Notes: a model not told the origin generated them from the letters alone. DNA of 64,000 bases from an uncultured Clostridium sp. (GCF_900547735.1 NZ_URHZ01000004.1:1-64000), one strand, 5' to 3'. Counted from the stretch's first letter, positions 26,260 through 34,892 are shown. Program-made: numbers and translations.

Positions 26260-26922
26260 ATGACACAGAACGAATTATTTGAAATTGCACTTACTACGGA
26301 TCCGGCCCAGATCGGACACCATGTCCAGGGAGGGTACATGACCGGAATTTACCCAATCAGCGATGAAATTAAAGCCATCGGACCGGCATTTACCATCCGT
26401 CTCCCGGGCACGGACAATGCAATGCTTTACTACGCAATGAAGCTGGCGCCGAAGGGCTCCATGATTGTCATAGACAGAATGGGTGACAAGCGGATTGCCT
26501 GCCTCGGCGAGATGGTGGCGTTATCCGCCAAAACCCTGGGAATGGCGGGAATCGTTGTGGACGGCCCCAACACCGATACCAGAGCGATCCGCGCCATGGG
26601 ATTCCCGGTATTTTCCACGGGGCGCGCCTGCGTGACAAACACCTTTAAGGGACTTGACGGCGAATACGGCGTGCCGGTCAACTGCGGCGGCTGCGTAGTG
26701 CGCCCGGGTGACATTGTTTACGGCGATGTGGACGGCGTTATCTGCGCTCCGGCAGCCCAGTTTGAGGAGCTGGTAAAGGCGGCAAAGGCGATGGATGCCA
26801 ATGAAGTGAGATGGAGAGAAAACTTTGCAGAAGGCGGCTATGTAGATAAATTTGTAAATCTGGAGCGCCTTGTAAAAGAAGGGGTTAAGGGAGCTATAGG
26901 TGAACTGAGCAAGGTGGAGTAA
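26260..26922 (+). CDS. RraA-family protein (HMG aldolase / oxaloacetate decarboxylase-like)
   Basis: 220-aa protein of the RraA/4-hydroxy-4-methyl-2-oxoglutarate aldolase fold. It shows GMAGIVVDGPNTDTRAIRAMGFPVFSTGRAC and the VRPGDIVYGDVDGV segment with the metal-side acidic residues. In the aldolases the loop usually reads G-x-x-R-D, with Arg binding the substrate and Asp the metal. Here the Asp is kept but the Arg is Thr (NTD), so catalysis may be changed. AAGAAAGG precedes the ATG. Being between the TRAP genes and the C-N hydrolase, it probably acts on a keto acid formed in the same pathway. Confidence 0.84.
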   Translation: MTQNELFEIALTTDPAQIGHHVQGGYMTGIYPISDEIKAIGPAFTIRLPGTDNAMLYYAMKLAPKGSMIVIDRMGDKRIACLGEMVALSAKTLGMAGIVVDGPNTDTRAIRAMGFPVFSTGRACVTNTFKGLDGEYGVPVNCGGCVVRPGDIVYGDVDGVICAPAAQFEELVKAAKAMDANEVRWRENFAEGGYVDKFVNLERLVKEGVKGAIGELSKVE

Positions 26923-26993
26923 TGTCGGTTTCGTCCGCAGCGAACTTCTTTTTGCGGGCCTTCGGACAGTGACAATTAGAGAGGTAAGAATCT

Positions 26994-27806
26994 ATGAAAA
27001 GTAAATTTGTTTTAGCGCAGCTTGAGCAGAAGGGACTGCCGGAAGAGAACCTGGCAAATGCAAAGAAGTCGGTCGCCGAAGCCATGGAGCTTTATAAGCC
27101 GGACATGATGATTTTCCCCGAATGTTTTATGAGCCATTTTCCGACGGGGACGGATCGTTCCGTCTGCCTTGGAACCGCCCAGACTCTGGACGGGCCGTTT
27201 GTGACGGAGATGAGAAAACTGGCGGGTGATAACGGAATCTGGATTATCTTCGGCATGAATGAGAAGGTGGAAGATCCTGGGGATGACCGTAACTATAACT
27301 GCACCGTAGTCATTGACAGCAACGGAGAAATTGTATCCACCTACCGGAAAACCCATCTTTATGATGCGTTTGGCTATAAGGAATCCGATGATAACAAGCC
27401 GGGCGGCAAGTTCTTTGAGCCGATTGACACGCCCTTTGGAAAAATTGGCCTCTTCGTATGCTATGAGGTCCGGTTCCCGGAGGTGGCACGGTATCAGCGT
27501 TCCAAAGGCGCAGACATCATCATCATGCCGACCGCATGGGTGCCGGGGCCGCTTAAGAGCTCCCAATTCCGCACGCTGATTTCCGCAAGGGCAATCGAGA
27601 ACACCGTATATATGGTGGCCTGCGATCAGGTTGGCGTAAACGGCATGGGAGAGAGCGTGGTGGTTGACCCGATGGGCGTTGTAACCGCAAGCGCAGGAGA
27701 GGTTGAGACATTAATCTGTGCCGAGATTGATACGGAACGTATTGAACAGGTGAGGGCGAAATTACCGGCTTACAAAGACCGGAGGCCGGAACTTTACACA
27801 ATCTGA
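26994..27806 (+). CDS. carbon-nitrogen hydrolase, copy B
   Basis: Second copy of the 270-aa nitrilase-superfamily amidase, with the same triad (Glu43, Lys119, Cys156) and about 92% identity to the product of 18956-19768. The last ~115 residues are almost unchanged. Differences concentrate in the first 110 residues, near the acyl pocket entrance. The sequence before the ATG (AGAATCT) is shared with copy A. The two copies lie on either side of eutVW. Confidence 0.93.
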   Translation: MKSKFVLAQLEQKGLPEENLANAKKSVAEAMELYKPDMMIFPECFMSHFPTGTDRSVCLGTAQTLDGPFVTEMRKLAGDNGIWIIFGMNEKVEDPGDDRNYNCTVVIDSNGEIVSTYRKTHLYDAFGYKESDDNKPGGKFFEPIDTPFGKIGLFVCYEVRFPEVARYQRSKGADIIIMPTAWVPGPLKSSQFRTLISARAIENTVYMVACDQVGVNGMGESVVVDPMGVVTASAGEVETLICAEIDTERIEQVRAKLPAYKDRRPELYTI

Positions 27807-27846
27807 GGGGTAGCTGAGAAATGAGGACGCCGGCCGGAGGCGCCTT

Positions 27847-28020
27847 GTTACTATTCACGGCTCCGCTGAAAAACGCAGTTCCGCGAACAGTAACACGCTT
27901 CGCGATGCACAGAAACGGCAAAAAGCGCCGTTTCGCGCCGCTATCCTCGGGTTTTCTGTGACTTCCGCTGCGCTCCACTCACAAAAAACACCTCGCGGGA
28001 TATTGGCTGTGAATAGTAGC
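27847..28020 (-). repeat. MITE-like interspersed repeat, family 1, inverted full-length copy
   Basis: 174 bp bounded by GTTACTATTCAC and GTGAATAGTAGC. Read on the minus strand it matches the copy at 2181 for long stretches, including the CCGCGAGGTGTTTTTTGTGA module and the GCCGTTTCTGTGCATCGCG module. It lies between the second TRAP cassette and the eut operon promoter. Confidence 0.82.
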
Positions 28021-28052
28021 GGCAGTTCCCAAACAGAACAACTAAATACATC

Positions 28053-28082
28053 TTGACATCCTGCATACCCTGGCGATATAAT
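28053..28082 (+). promoter_or_regulatory. sigma-A promoter of the eut microcompartment operon
   Basis: Perfect TTGACA (28053-28058) and TATAAT (28077-28082) with an 18-bp spacer. It gives a leader of about 180 nt before eutA that contains the hairpin and terminator listed next. Confidence 0.8.
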
Positions 28083-28121
28083 GAAAACATATATTTCCAG
28101 TAATCCCGAATTGAATATTTT

Positions 28122-28159
28122 CATCATACAACAGGGTATGGTGTGACAGCAATAAGGCT
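28122..28159 (+). promoter_or_regulatory. leader hairpin(s), candidate EutV binding site
   Basis: CATCATAC (28122-28129) pairs with GTATGGTG (28136-28143) around a six-base loop AACAGG. A weak second stem, AGC-AATAAG-GCT (28148-28159), also has a six-base loop and touches the base of the terminator. Known ANTAR target RNAs have two six-base-loop hairpins, the second overlapping the terminator. The published loop rule (A at position 1, G at position 4) is met here only at position 1, so the identification is tentative. Confidence 0.4.
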
Positions 28160-28200
28160 CAGAGTGAGGAACCGTCAGTTCCGCACTCTGGGTCTTTTTT
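28160..28200 (+). terminator. leader terminator (attenuator) before eutA
   Basis: CAGAGTG-A-GGAAC (28160-28172) pairs with GTTCC-G-CACTCTG (28178-28190) around a five-base loop, followed by GGTCTTTTTT. It lies between promoter and first gene of a 12-kb operon, so it must be bypassed for expression. This is the expected point of EutV antitermination. Confidence 0.82.
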
Positions 28201-28272
28201 GTCTTTTTAAGATTTTACCGATTGAGGATGTTTGAAAGCAGTGAAATACGCTTTCGGAAAGGAGAGTGGGTA

Positions 28273-29712
28273 ATGGAAAATACCCGGATGCTCAGCGCGG
28301 GAATTGATATTGGGACCTCGACCTCACAGGTGATTTTCAGCCGCCTGACCGTCGAAAATACAGCCGGGTATTTTTCAGTGCCTGCCGTCTCGATTATTGA
28401 CAAGGAAGTCGTCTACCAGAGTCCCGTCTACAGGACGCCCCTGATTGATGAGTCGCTGATCGATGGGGACGCCCTTCGCATCATTATTGAAAAAGAATAT
28501 GCGGCGGCCGGAGTAAAGCCGGAACAGGTAGAAACGGGGGCCGTCATTATTACCGGAGAATCGGCGCGCAAGGAGAATGCGCGGATGGTATTGGAACGGC
28601 TGAGCGGTTTTGCAGGAGATTTCGTGGTGTCGACCGCCGGACCCGATTTGGAATCCGTGATTGCGGGCCAGGGGAGCGGGGCGGAACGGTTTTCAGAGGA
28701 AAACGGAGCCGTGGTCGTCAACCTGGACATCGGAGGGGGAACGACGAATGTGGTTCTTTTCGACGGCGGAGAGGTACGTGCAAGGGGATGCCTCGATATC
28801 GGAGGGCGTCAGGTAACCGTGGACGAACAGGGCAGGATTGCTTACGTGAGTCCCAGCGCCGGGCGGATTGCGCGGGCCTGCCATCTGAGCCTCCGGGAAG
28901 GGGAACCGGCCTCCCGGGAAGTTTTAGAAAAGCTGTGTGACGGTATGAGCGAGGTGCTGGAACAGATGCTGGGAGCCTCGGAAGCCACGCCTCTTCTGGA
29001 GGAAGTCAGGACGCAGGGTTCTGCGCCGTTTGAGCTTCCGGCCGACCGGGCCGTCCGTTATGTCTGCTTTTCGGGAGGCGTTGCGGACTGTATCTACCAG
29101 CCGGGCAGGGAACCGTTTGCCTACGGGGATATTGGCGTGCTGTTAGGTGACGCAATCCGCCGGGGGCGTTTGTTCCAGGCGTTCCGCGTCATTGACGCAG
29201 CCGAGACGATACGCGCTACCGTGATTGGAGCGGGGAGTTATACGACCACGATTTCCGGCAGCACAATTGCCTACACGGACGGGCTGTTTCCAATGAAAAA
29301 TGTGCCGGTGCTGAAGCTGACACGGGAAGAAGAAACACAGTGCTGGAATGGTGACGGCGAGACGCTCTATCAGAAAGCAAAGTGGTTTCTGGAGCAGAAC
29401 GACGCGTCGCGCATGGTGCTGGCGCTGGAGGGCAGAAACGATCCCGATTATCAGGAGCTGAAGAAGCTGGCCGCGGTGACGGCGGATGCGCTTTCACGGG
29501 CGCTGCCCGGTGACGCCCCGCTGATTCTCATCGTACAGGCGGATATTGCCAAGGCCCTGGGGCAGATAATACGGCAGAGAATGGCCGGGAAAAGGCCTGT
29601 GGTGGCGGTGGATACCGTGAAGGCCGAACAGAACAATTTCGTGGATTTCGGCCGTCCCATTATGAACGGACTTGTCATCCCGGTGGTTGTAAAGACCCTG
29701 ATTTTTGGATAA
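28273..29712 (+). CDS. eutA: ethanolamine ammonia-lyase reactivating factor EutA
   Basis: ATP-dependent reactivase that exchanges damaged cobalamin on ethanolamine ammonia-lyase. It has an actin/Hsp70-like fold: the N-terminal phosphate loop AGIDIGTSTSQVIFS, and a second loop NLDIGGGTTNVVLFDGG around residue 157. The ATG at 28273 (479 aa) is chosen because AGGAG lies upstream; an in-frame ATG at 28222 has no site. It is first in the operon and directly precedes eutB and eutC, the genes of its client. Confidence 0.94.
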   Translation: MENTRMLSAGIDIGTSTSQVIFSRLTVENTAGYFSVPAVSIIDKEVVYQSPVYRTPLIDESLIDGDALRIIIEKEYAAAGVKPEQVETGAVIITGESARKENARMVLERLSGFAGDFVVSTAGPDLESVIAGQGSGAERFSEENGAVVVNLDIGGGTTNVVLFDGGEVRARGCLDIGGRQVTVDEQGRIAYVSPSAGRIARACHLSLREGEPASREVLEKLCDGMSEVLEQMLGASEATPLLEEVRTQGSAPFELPADRAVRYVCFSGGVADCIYQPGREPFAYGDIGVLLGDAIRRGRLFQAFRVIDAAETIRATVIGAGSYTTTISGSTIAYTDGLFPMKNVPVLKLTREEETQCWNGDGETLYQKAKWFLEQNDASRMVLALEGRNDPDYQELKKLAAVTADALSRALPGDAPLILIVQADIAKALGQIIRQRMAGKRPVVAVDTVKAEQNNFVDFGRPIMNGLVIPVVVKTLIFG

Positions 29713-29728
29713 CAGGATGTGAGAACAG

Positions 29729-29835
29729 GTTACTCACAGTTCCTATTCACAGCCGCTATTCCGCAGGTGTTTTCACTCGCATTTTGAGTGAAAATCCCGA
29801 GTTTAACGGCGCGCCGCTGTTTTGCAAACAGTAAC
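29729..29835 (+). repeat. interspersed repeat family 1, divergent copy
   Basis: Starts GTTAC, contains TATTCACAGCCGCTATTCCGC and AGGTGTTTTC as in the other copies, and ends AAACAGTAAC. The middle is a hairpin TTTTCACTC...GAGTGAAAA. It separates eutA from eutB and could affect readthrough or mRNA stability there. Confidence 0.65.
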
Positions 29836-29854
29836 TACAACCTTGGAGGTACAT

Positions 29855-31228
29855 ATGCAATATAAAACAATACTATCGGGGCAGACCTTCACCTTCGGTT
29901 CGGTGAAGGAAGTCCTGGCAAAGGCCGGAGAACATAAGTCCGGCGATATCCTGGCGGGCGTGGCGGCGCAGTCGGATATAGAACGGATTGCCGCGAAGGA
30001 AGTGCTCGCGGGTATGACGCTTAAGGAGCTGTATGAGAATCCGGCGGCGCCCTATGAGGAAGATGAGGTTACGAGAATCAACATCGACGGCCTCAACCAG
30101 ACGATTTATCAGGGAATCAAAAACTGGACGGTCAGTGATTTGAGGGAGTGGCTGCTGTCCTATGATGCCGATGAAAGCGCAATCCGCCGGATTTCCAGGG
30201 GCCTCACGGCCGAAATGGTTGCAGCCGTCTGCAAACTCATGACAAACATGGATTTGATATACGGAGCCAGTAAAATCCGCATCACGGCCTGCTGCAACAC
30301 AACGGTGGGCGAACGGGGAATCATGGGAACGCGGCTTCAGCCGAACCATACGACCGATAATGTGGAAGGAATCACCGCCTCCCTGTTTGAGGGACTTTCA
30401 TACGGCTGCGGCGACGTCCTGATCGGGCTGAACCCCGTCAATGATACGGTTTCCAGTCTGGCGGAGGTTCTCAAGCGGTTTGATGAGGTGCGGAATTCTC
30501 TGGAAATTCCCACACAAATCTGCGTGCTCGGCCATATCACAACCCAGATAGAGGCTCTCCGTCAGGGAGCGCCCTGCGACATGATTTTCCAGTCGATTGC
30601 AGGAAGTGAAAAGGGCAACCGGGCCTTTGGATTCTCATCGGAAACCGTGGAGGAGGCGTTAGACCTTCTGCGCACCCACGGAACGGCGGCCGGGCCGAAT
30701 GTGATGTATTTTGAGACCGGACAGGGAAGCGAGCTGTCCTCAAATGCGCATTGGGAAGCGGATCAGGTGACGATGGAAGCCAGGTGCTATGCCTTTGCAA
30801 GAAAGTACCATCCTTTTATGGTGAATACGGTGGTAGGATTCATCGGGCCGGAATATCTGTATGATTCCAAACAGGTAATCAGAGCCGGGCTGGAAGACCA
30901 TTTTATGGGAAAACTTTCCGGGCTGCCCATGGGCTGTGACTGCTGTTATACAAACCATATGATGGCGGATCAGAATGATATTGAAAACCTGTCCCTCCTC
31001 CTGGGAGCGGCCGGAGTCAACTATATTCTGGGCGTGCCGACCAGTGACGATATCATGCTCAATTATCAGACGAACGCCTATCATGATATCGGCACAATCA
31101 GGGAAATACTGGGGCTGCGTCCCATTCCCGCATTTGAGCGGTGGCTGGAACGGATGGGAATTATGGAAAACGGCAGGCTGACAAAACTGGCCGGGGATCC
31201 GACGATATTTACGAAGAGAGGACGGTGA
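29855..31228 (+). CDS. eutB: ethanolamine ammonia-lyase large subunit EutB
   Basis: Catalytic alpha subunit of the adenosylcobalamin enzyme that converts ethanolamine to acetaldehyde and ammonia. At 457 aa it has the family length and recognisable blocks (ITACCNTTVGERGIMGTRLQPNHTTDN, SYGCGDVLIGLNPVND, PCDMIFQSIAGSEKGNRAFGF and GLPMGCDCCYTNHM). The ATG at 29855 has GGAGG five bases upstream; an ATG at 29822 in the repeat is not supported. It acts inside the microcompartment with EutC. Confidence 0.97.
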   Translation: MQYKTILSGQTFTFGSVKEVLAKAGEHKSGDILAGVAAQSDIERIAAKEVLAGMTLKELYENPAAPYEEDEVTRINIDGLNQTIYQGIKNWTVSDLREWLLSYDADESAIRRISRGLTAEMVAAVCKLMTNMDLIYGASKIRITACCNTTVGERGIMGTRLQPNHTTDNVEGITASLFEGLSYGCGDVLIGLNPVNDTVSSLAEVLKRFDEVRNSLEIPTQICVLGHITTQIEALRQGAPCDMIFQSIAGSEKGNRAFGFSSETVEEALDLLRTHGTAAGPNVMYFETGQGSELSSNAHWEADQVTMEARCYAFARKYHPFMVNTVVGFIGPEYLYDSKQVIRAGLEDHFMGKLSGLPMGCDCCYTNHMMADQNDIENLSLLLGAAGVNYILGVPTSDDIMLNYQTNAYHDIGTIREILGLRPIPAFERWLERMGIMENGRLTKLAGDPTIFTKRGR

Positions 31229-31232
31229 GCGC

Positions 31233-32198
31233 ATGCTGAGGCAGACAGAGATAGACCGGATTGCGGAAGAAATCCTTTCTGAACTGCAGGGAGATGGGCG
31301 ATTTGAAAGCGGAAACCTGCGGGCCAAGTCGGAGGCCGCCGCCCGGGAAGCGGCCAGGCAGAAAGCGAAAAAAGATTTAGAAGAGGTTGCAGGCAGCATG
31401 CCGCCGGGAAAACCGGATGGGAAAGCCGCCGGAGATGGCCTGATTTCAGAGCCTGCGCCGGAGCCGGACAGAAAAGCGCCGCTTCTGGAAAATCCACAGG
31501 ATCCCGATGCCCTGCGGCGGATGATTGGCAAAACGACGGCCCGCATCGGCGTCGGCCGCTCGGGTCCGAGGCTGAAGACAAAGACGCTCCTGACACTTCG
31601 CGCCGATCACGCCGCGGCGAGGGATGCGGTGCTCATGGATGTCAGTGAGGGACTGATTCAAAAGCTTGGGCTGTTTTCGGTGGTCACATGCTGTACCGAC
31701 AAAAACAATTTTCTTACAAGACCTGATTTAGGGCGGGATTTTGATGAGGAGACAAAGGCATATATCAAAGAAAAATGTGTCTCTCATCCGGATGTACAGA
31801 TCATTATCAGCGACGGACTTTCCTCCTCTGCCATCGAAGCCAATGCGGCGCGTATCCTGCCTGTTGTGATGGAGGGACTGAAGGAAAAGGGACTGACGGC
31901 AGGAACACCAATCTTTGTGAAATACGGGCGCGTAGGAGCCCAGGACCGGATTTCGGAACTGGTGGGAGCGAAGGTGGTCTGCTCCTTCATCGGCGAACGT
32001 CCCGGACTGGCAACGGCGGAGAGTATGAGCGCCTATATCGCCTATCACGCTGAAGTGGGAATGCCGGAGGCAAGGAGAACCGTTGTTTCCAACATCCATA
32101 AGGACGGCGTCCCGGCGGTAGAGGCCGGAGCTTACATTGTAGATTTGCTGGCGCTGATTCTTGAAAAACAGGCCAGCGGAGTGGATTTGAAAAAGTAG
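31233..32198 (+). CDS. eutC: ethanolamine ammonia-lyase small subunit EutC
   Basis: Beta subunit that completes the cobalamin site (blocks TARIGVGRSGPRLKTKTLLTLRADHAAARDAV, SDGLSSSAIEANA, VCSFIGERPGLA). It is 321 aa, longer than E. coli EutC. The N-terminal ~20 residues (QTEIDRIAEEILSEL) form an amphipathic helix of the encapsulation-peptide type, followed by a charged Ala/Lys-rich linker to about residue 95. A fragment of MITE family 2 begins directly at its stop codon. Confidence 0.95.
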   Translation: MLRQTEIDRIAEEILSELQGDGRFESGNLRAKSEAAAREAARQKAKKDLEEVAGSMPPGKPDGKAAGDGLISEPAPEPDRKAPLLENPQDPDALRRMIGKTTARIGVGRSGPRLKTKTLLTLRADHAAARDAVLMDVSEGLIQKLGLFSVVTCCTDKNNFLTRPDLGRDFDEETKAYIKEKCVSHPDVQIIISDGLSSSAIEANAARILPVVMEGLKEKGLTAGTPIFVKYGRVGAQDRISELVGAKVVCSFIGERPGLATAESMSAYIAYHAEVGMPEARRTVVSNIHKDGVPAVEAGAYIVDLLALILEKQASGVDLKK

Positions 32199-32254
32199 AC
32201 TCCCACAAAGTGTGGCGCATAGCTGCCAGAAAGCAATTTTTAAACATGACACTG
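32199..32254 (-). repeat. truncated MITE family 2
   Basis: CTCCCACAAAGTGTGGCGCA... AGCTGCCAGAAAGCAATTTT corresponds, in inverse orientation, to the interior and one end of the 87-bp element at 22073. The other terminal repeat is missing. It starts immediately after the eutC stop and fills the gap to eutL. Confidence 0.7.
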
Positions 32255-32278
32255 GTTCTCGAAGGCGGGAGGTGAAAC

Positions 32279-32932
32279 ATGATTTCAAAACAAATCGGCA
32301 CGCAGGTGCTCGGCGTACGCATTCTCCCAAATGCCGATCCGATGCTGCGTGCGAACCTGGACATCCGTCCGGAGGATCGCAGTCTCGGCATTTTTACGAC
32401 GGACTGCGACGACGTATCTTATGCAGCGTTAGATGAGGCTACGAAAAAGGCTGATGTATCGGTTGCATACGCAAAGAGCATGTATGCAGGTTCTGCCAAC
32501 GCAAATACGGCTCTTGCCGGAGAGTTTATCGGCATTTTATCAGGCCCGAATCCGGAAGAGGTCAGAAGCGGGCTGGAGGCTGCGATTGCCTATATTGAAA
32601 ACGAGGCACATTTTTATACGGCCAATGAGGACGGTTCCATCGTCTACTTTGCCCACTGCATCTCACGGACCGGTTCTTATCTGTCCGCCCAGGCAGGGGT
32701 ACCGGAGGGAACGGCAATGGCCTATCTGATTGCCCCGCCCCTGGAAGCCACGGTAGGGCTGGACGCGGCGCTTAAAGCGGCCGATGTGGAGCTTAAAACG
32801 TATTACGGCCCGCCGACCGAGACCAACTTTGCGGGAGGCCTGCTCTGCGGAAGCCAGGCGGCCTGCCTTGCAGCGTGCGAGGTATTTGCGGAGACGGTAT
32901 GCCGGATAGCCGAGGAGCCGCTGGCATACTGA
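32279..32932 (+). CDS. eutL: microcompartment shell protein EutL (tandem-domain trimer)
   Basis: 217-aa protein with two permuted BMC domains, forming trimeric shell tiles with a gated central pore. EutL features are clear: LGVRILPNADPMLRANLDI, FTTDCDDVSYAALDEATKKADVSVAYAKSMYAG and FYTANEDGSIVYFAHCISRTGSYL. GGAGGTGAAAC precedes the ATG. It sits between the lyase and the aldehyde dehydrogenase, as in other eut operons. Confidence 0.95.
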   Translation: MISKQIGTQVLGVRILPNADPMLRANLDIRPEDRSLGIFTTDCDDVSYAALDEATKKADVSVAYAKSMYAGSANANTALAGEFIGILSGPNPEEVRSGLEAAIAYIENEAHFYTANEDGSIVYFAHCISRTGSYLSAQAGVPEGTAMAYLIAPPLEATVGLDAALKAADVELKTYYGPPTETNFAGGLLCGSQAACLAACEVFAETVCRIAEEPLAY

Positions 32933-32942
32933 GAAATAAGGA

Positions 32943-34460
32943 ATGTACAGAAAGGACGTGATCAGATTGACATTGGATCGTGATTTACAATCCATCCAGG
33001 AAGTGCGGGATTTGGTAGCCCGTGCAAAAGAGGCGGAGAAAACACTCTCCACATTTCCTCAGGAAAAACTGGATGCGATTTGTGCGGCGATTGCCGCAGC
33101 ATGTATGGAGCATGCAGAGAAACTGGCTAAAATGGCGGTACAGGAGACGGGATTCGGCAAGTGGGAGGACAAGGTCCTGAAAAACACACTGGGCAGCCGG
33201 ATTACCTGGGAGTCCGTAAAGGATATGAAAACGGTAGGCGTTTTAAGGGAGGATAAGGACAGGGGAGTCTGCGAAATCGGTGTGCCGATGGGAGTTGTGG
33301 CCGCTCTGATTCCATCCACCAATCCCACCTCAACGGCAATGTATAAGAGCATCATATCCATCAAGGCGGGAAACGCCATTGTAATCAGCCCCCATCCGGG
33401 AGCTAAAAACTGTATCACAGAGACATATAAAATTATAAAGGAAGCGGCCGAGCGAGCGGGCGCGCCGGAGGGAACGGTATGCTGCGTCAGTCTCACGACC
33501 ATGGAGGCGACGGACACCCTCTTAAAACACCCGGATGTCAGCATCATCCTTGCCACAGGCGGAGAGGCCATGGTACATGCCGCATATTCTTCCGGCAATC
33601 CGGCCCTGGGGGTTGGGCCGGGCAACGGTCCTTCCTACATTGAGCACACGGCCGATATTCCGGCGGCGATCCGACGCATTATGGACTCGAAAACATTTGA
33701 CAACGGCACAATCTGTGCTTCAGAACAGTCAATCGTCACAGAACGCTGCATCACGAGCCAGGTGGAGGAAGAGCTGAAACTGCAGGGAGGCTATTTCCTG
33801 ACACAGGAACAGTCGGATCAGCTTTCGGGTTTTCTGCTCCGTGCCAACGGCACAATGAATCCGAAGATTGTAGGAAAAACGGCTGAAAAGATTGCCGACA
33901 TGGCGGGAATCCGGATTCCGGAAGGGACACGTCTTCTGGTTTCACGTCAGGATCCGGCTAATGTCAGCAAGAAGAACCCGTACTCCCGTGAAAAGCTCTG
34001 TCCGATTCTGGCTTACTTTGTAGTAGAGAGCTGGGAAGAGGCATGTGAACTCTGCATCAGGATACTTCAAAATGAGGGAGCCGGCCACACGATGACACTG
34101 CACACAAAAAATAAAGAAGTAGTCCGGGAATTTGCCCTCAAAAAGCCGGTTTCCCGTATTCTTGTCAATACGGCGGGAGCGCTCGGCGGCGTGGGAGCCA
34201 CAACGGGACTTGCCCCGGCGCTGACACTGGGCTGCGGAGCCGTCGGAGGCAGCGCAACTTCAGATAATATTACACCGCTCAACCTGATCAATATCCGACG
34301 CGTGGCATACGGCCTCTGCGAGCTGGAAGATTTGAGGGAAAGCGCTCCGGCAGAGTGTTCCTGTTCTTCGGCTGCGCCGTCCTGCACGGAGGATTTGGGG
34401 GAAGAAGACATAGAAGCAATCACACGCGCAGTCATTGCACGGCTGCGGGCGAAACACTAA
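32943..34460 (+). CDS. eutE: CoA-acylating acetaldehyde dehydrogenase EutE
   Basis: Oxidises acetaldehyde to acetyl-CoA with NAD+. ALDH blocks are present: IPSTNPTSTAMYKSI, ATGGEAMVHAAYSSGNPALGVGPGN, and FDNGTICASEQS with the catalytic Cys. The C-terminal helix EEDIEAITRAVIARLRAKH, after a Ser/Ala-rich linker, is a typical encapsulation peptide. E. coli EutE carries it at the N-terminus, so this protein follows the Firmicute choline/fucose-type design. The start is uncertain: the ATG at 32943 has a poorly spaced site, and a TTG at 32967 with AAAGGA upstream would give 497 aa. Confidence 0.92.
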   Translation: MYRKDVIRLTLDRDLQSIQEVRDLVARAKEAEKTLSTFPQEKLDAICAAIAAACMEHAEKLAKMAVQETGFGKWEDKVLKNTLGSRITWESVKDMKTVGVLREDKDRGVCEIGVPMGVVAALIPSTNPTSTAMYKSIISIKAGNAIVISPHPGAKNCITETYKIIKEAAERAGAPEGTVCCVSLTTMEATDTLLKHPDVSIILATGGEAMVHAAYSSGNPALGVGPGNGPSYIEHTADIPAAIRRIMDSKTFDNGTICASEQSIVTERCITSQVEEELKLQGGYFLTQEQSDQLSGFLLRANGTMNPKIVGKTAEKIADMAGIRIPEGTRLLVSRQDPANVSKKNPYSREKLCPILAYFVVESWEEACELCIRILQNEGAGHTMTLHTKNKEVVREFALKKPVSRILVNTAGALGGVGATTGLAPALTLGCGAVGGSATSDNITPLNLINIRRVAYGLCELEDLRESAPAECSCSSAAPSCTEDLGEEDIEAITRAVIARLRAKH

Positions 34461-34532
34461 TTAAGAAAACAGTAAAACAATATTGAAATAATAATGAAAC
34501 AATAATGAAACAAATCCAAGGAGGAAAAGATT

Positions 34533-34820
34533 ATGGCAGCATTACAGGCACTGGGAATGGTAGAAACAAAGGGACTGGTTGGTTCGATTGAGGCAGCCGA
34601 TGCAATGGTTAAAGCGGCAAACGTAACTCTGATCGGCAAGGTACATGTAGGCGGCGGCCTTGTGACGGTAATGGTACGCGGCGATGTAGGAGCCGTAAAA
34701 GCGGCAACCGACGCGGGAGCGGCAGCAGCCGGACGCGTGGGCGAACTCGTCTCCGTACACGTAATTCCGCGTCCTCATGCAGAAGTAGAACTGATTCTGC
34801 CGAAACTGGACGTAGAGTAA
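34533..34820 (+). CDS. eutM: hexameric microcompartment shell protein, EutM/PduA type (copy 1)
   Basis: 95-aa single BMC-domain protein (MAALQALGMVETKGLVGSIEAADAM..., VMVRGDVGAVKAATDAGAAAA, SVHVIPRPHAEVE) that tiles the facets of the shell and lets small substrates through its pore. GGAGG lies upstream. The next gene encodes a protein identical at 84 of 95 positions, so the pair arose by tandem duplication. The C-terminal tails differ most. Confidence 0.96.
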   Translation: MAALQALGMVETKGLVGSIEAADAMVKAANVTLIGKVHVGGGLVTVMVRGDVGAVKAATDAGAAAAGRVGELVSVHVIPRPHAEVELILPKLDVE

Positions 34821-34892
34821 CAGGCGTTGCGACACACAAAAACGGTAACTATGAAGGTACTGAATAGTTACAATAATAAAGGAGAGTAAATC

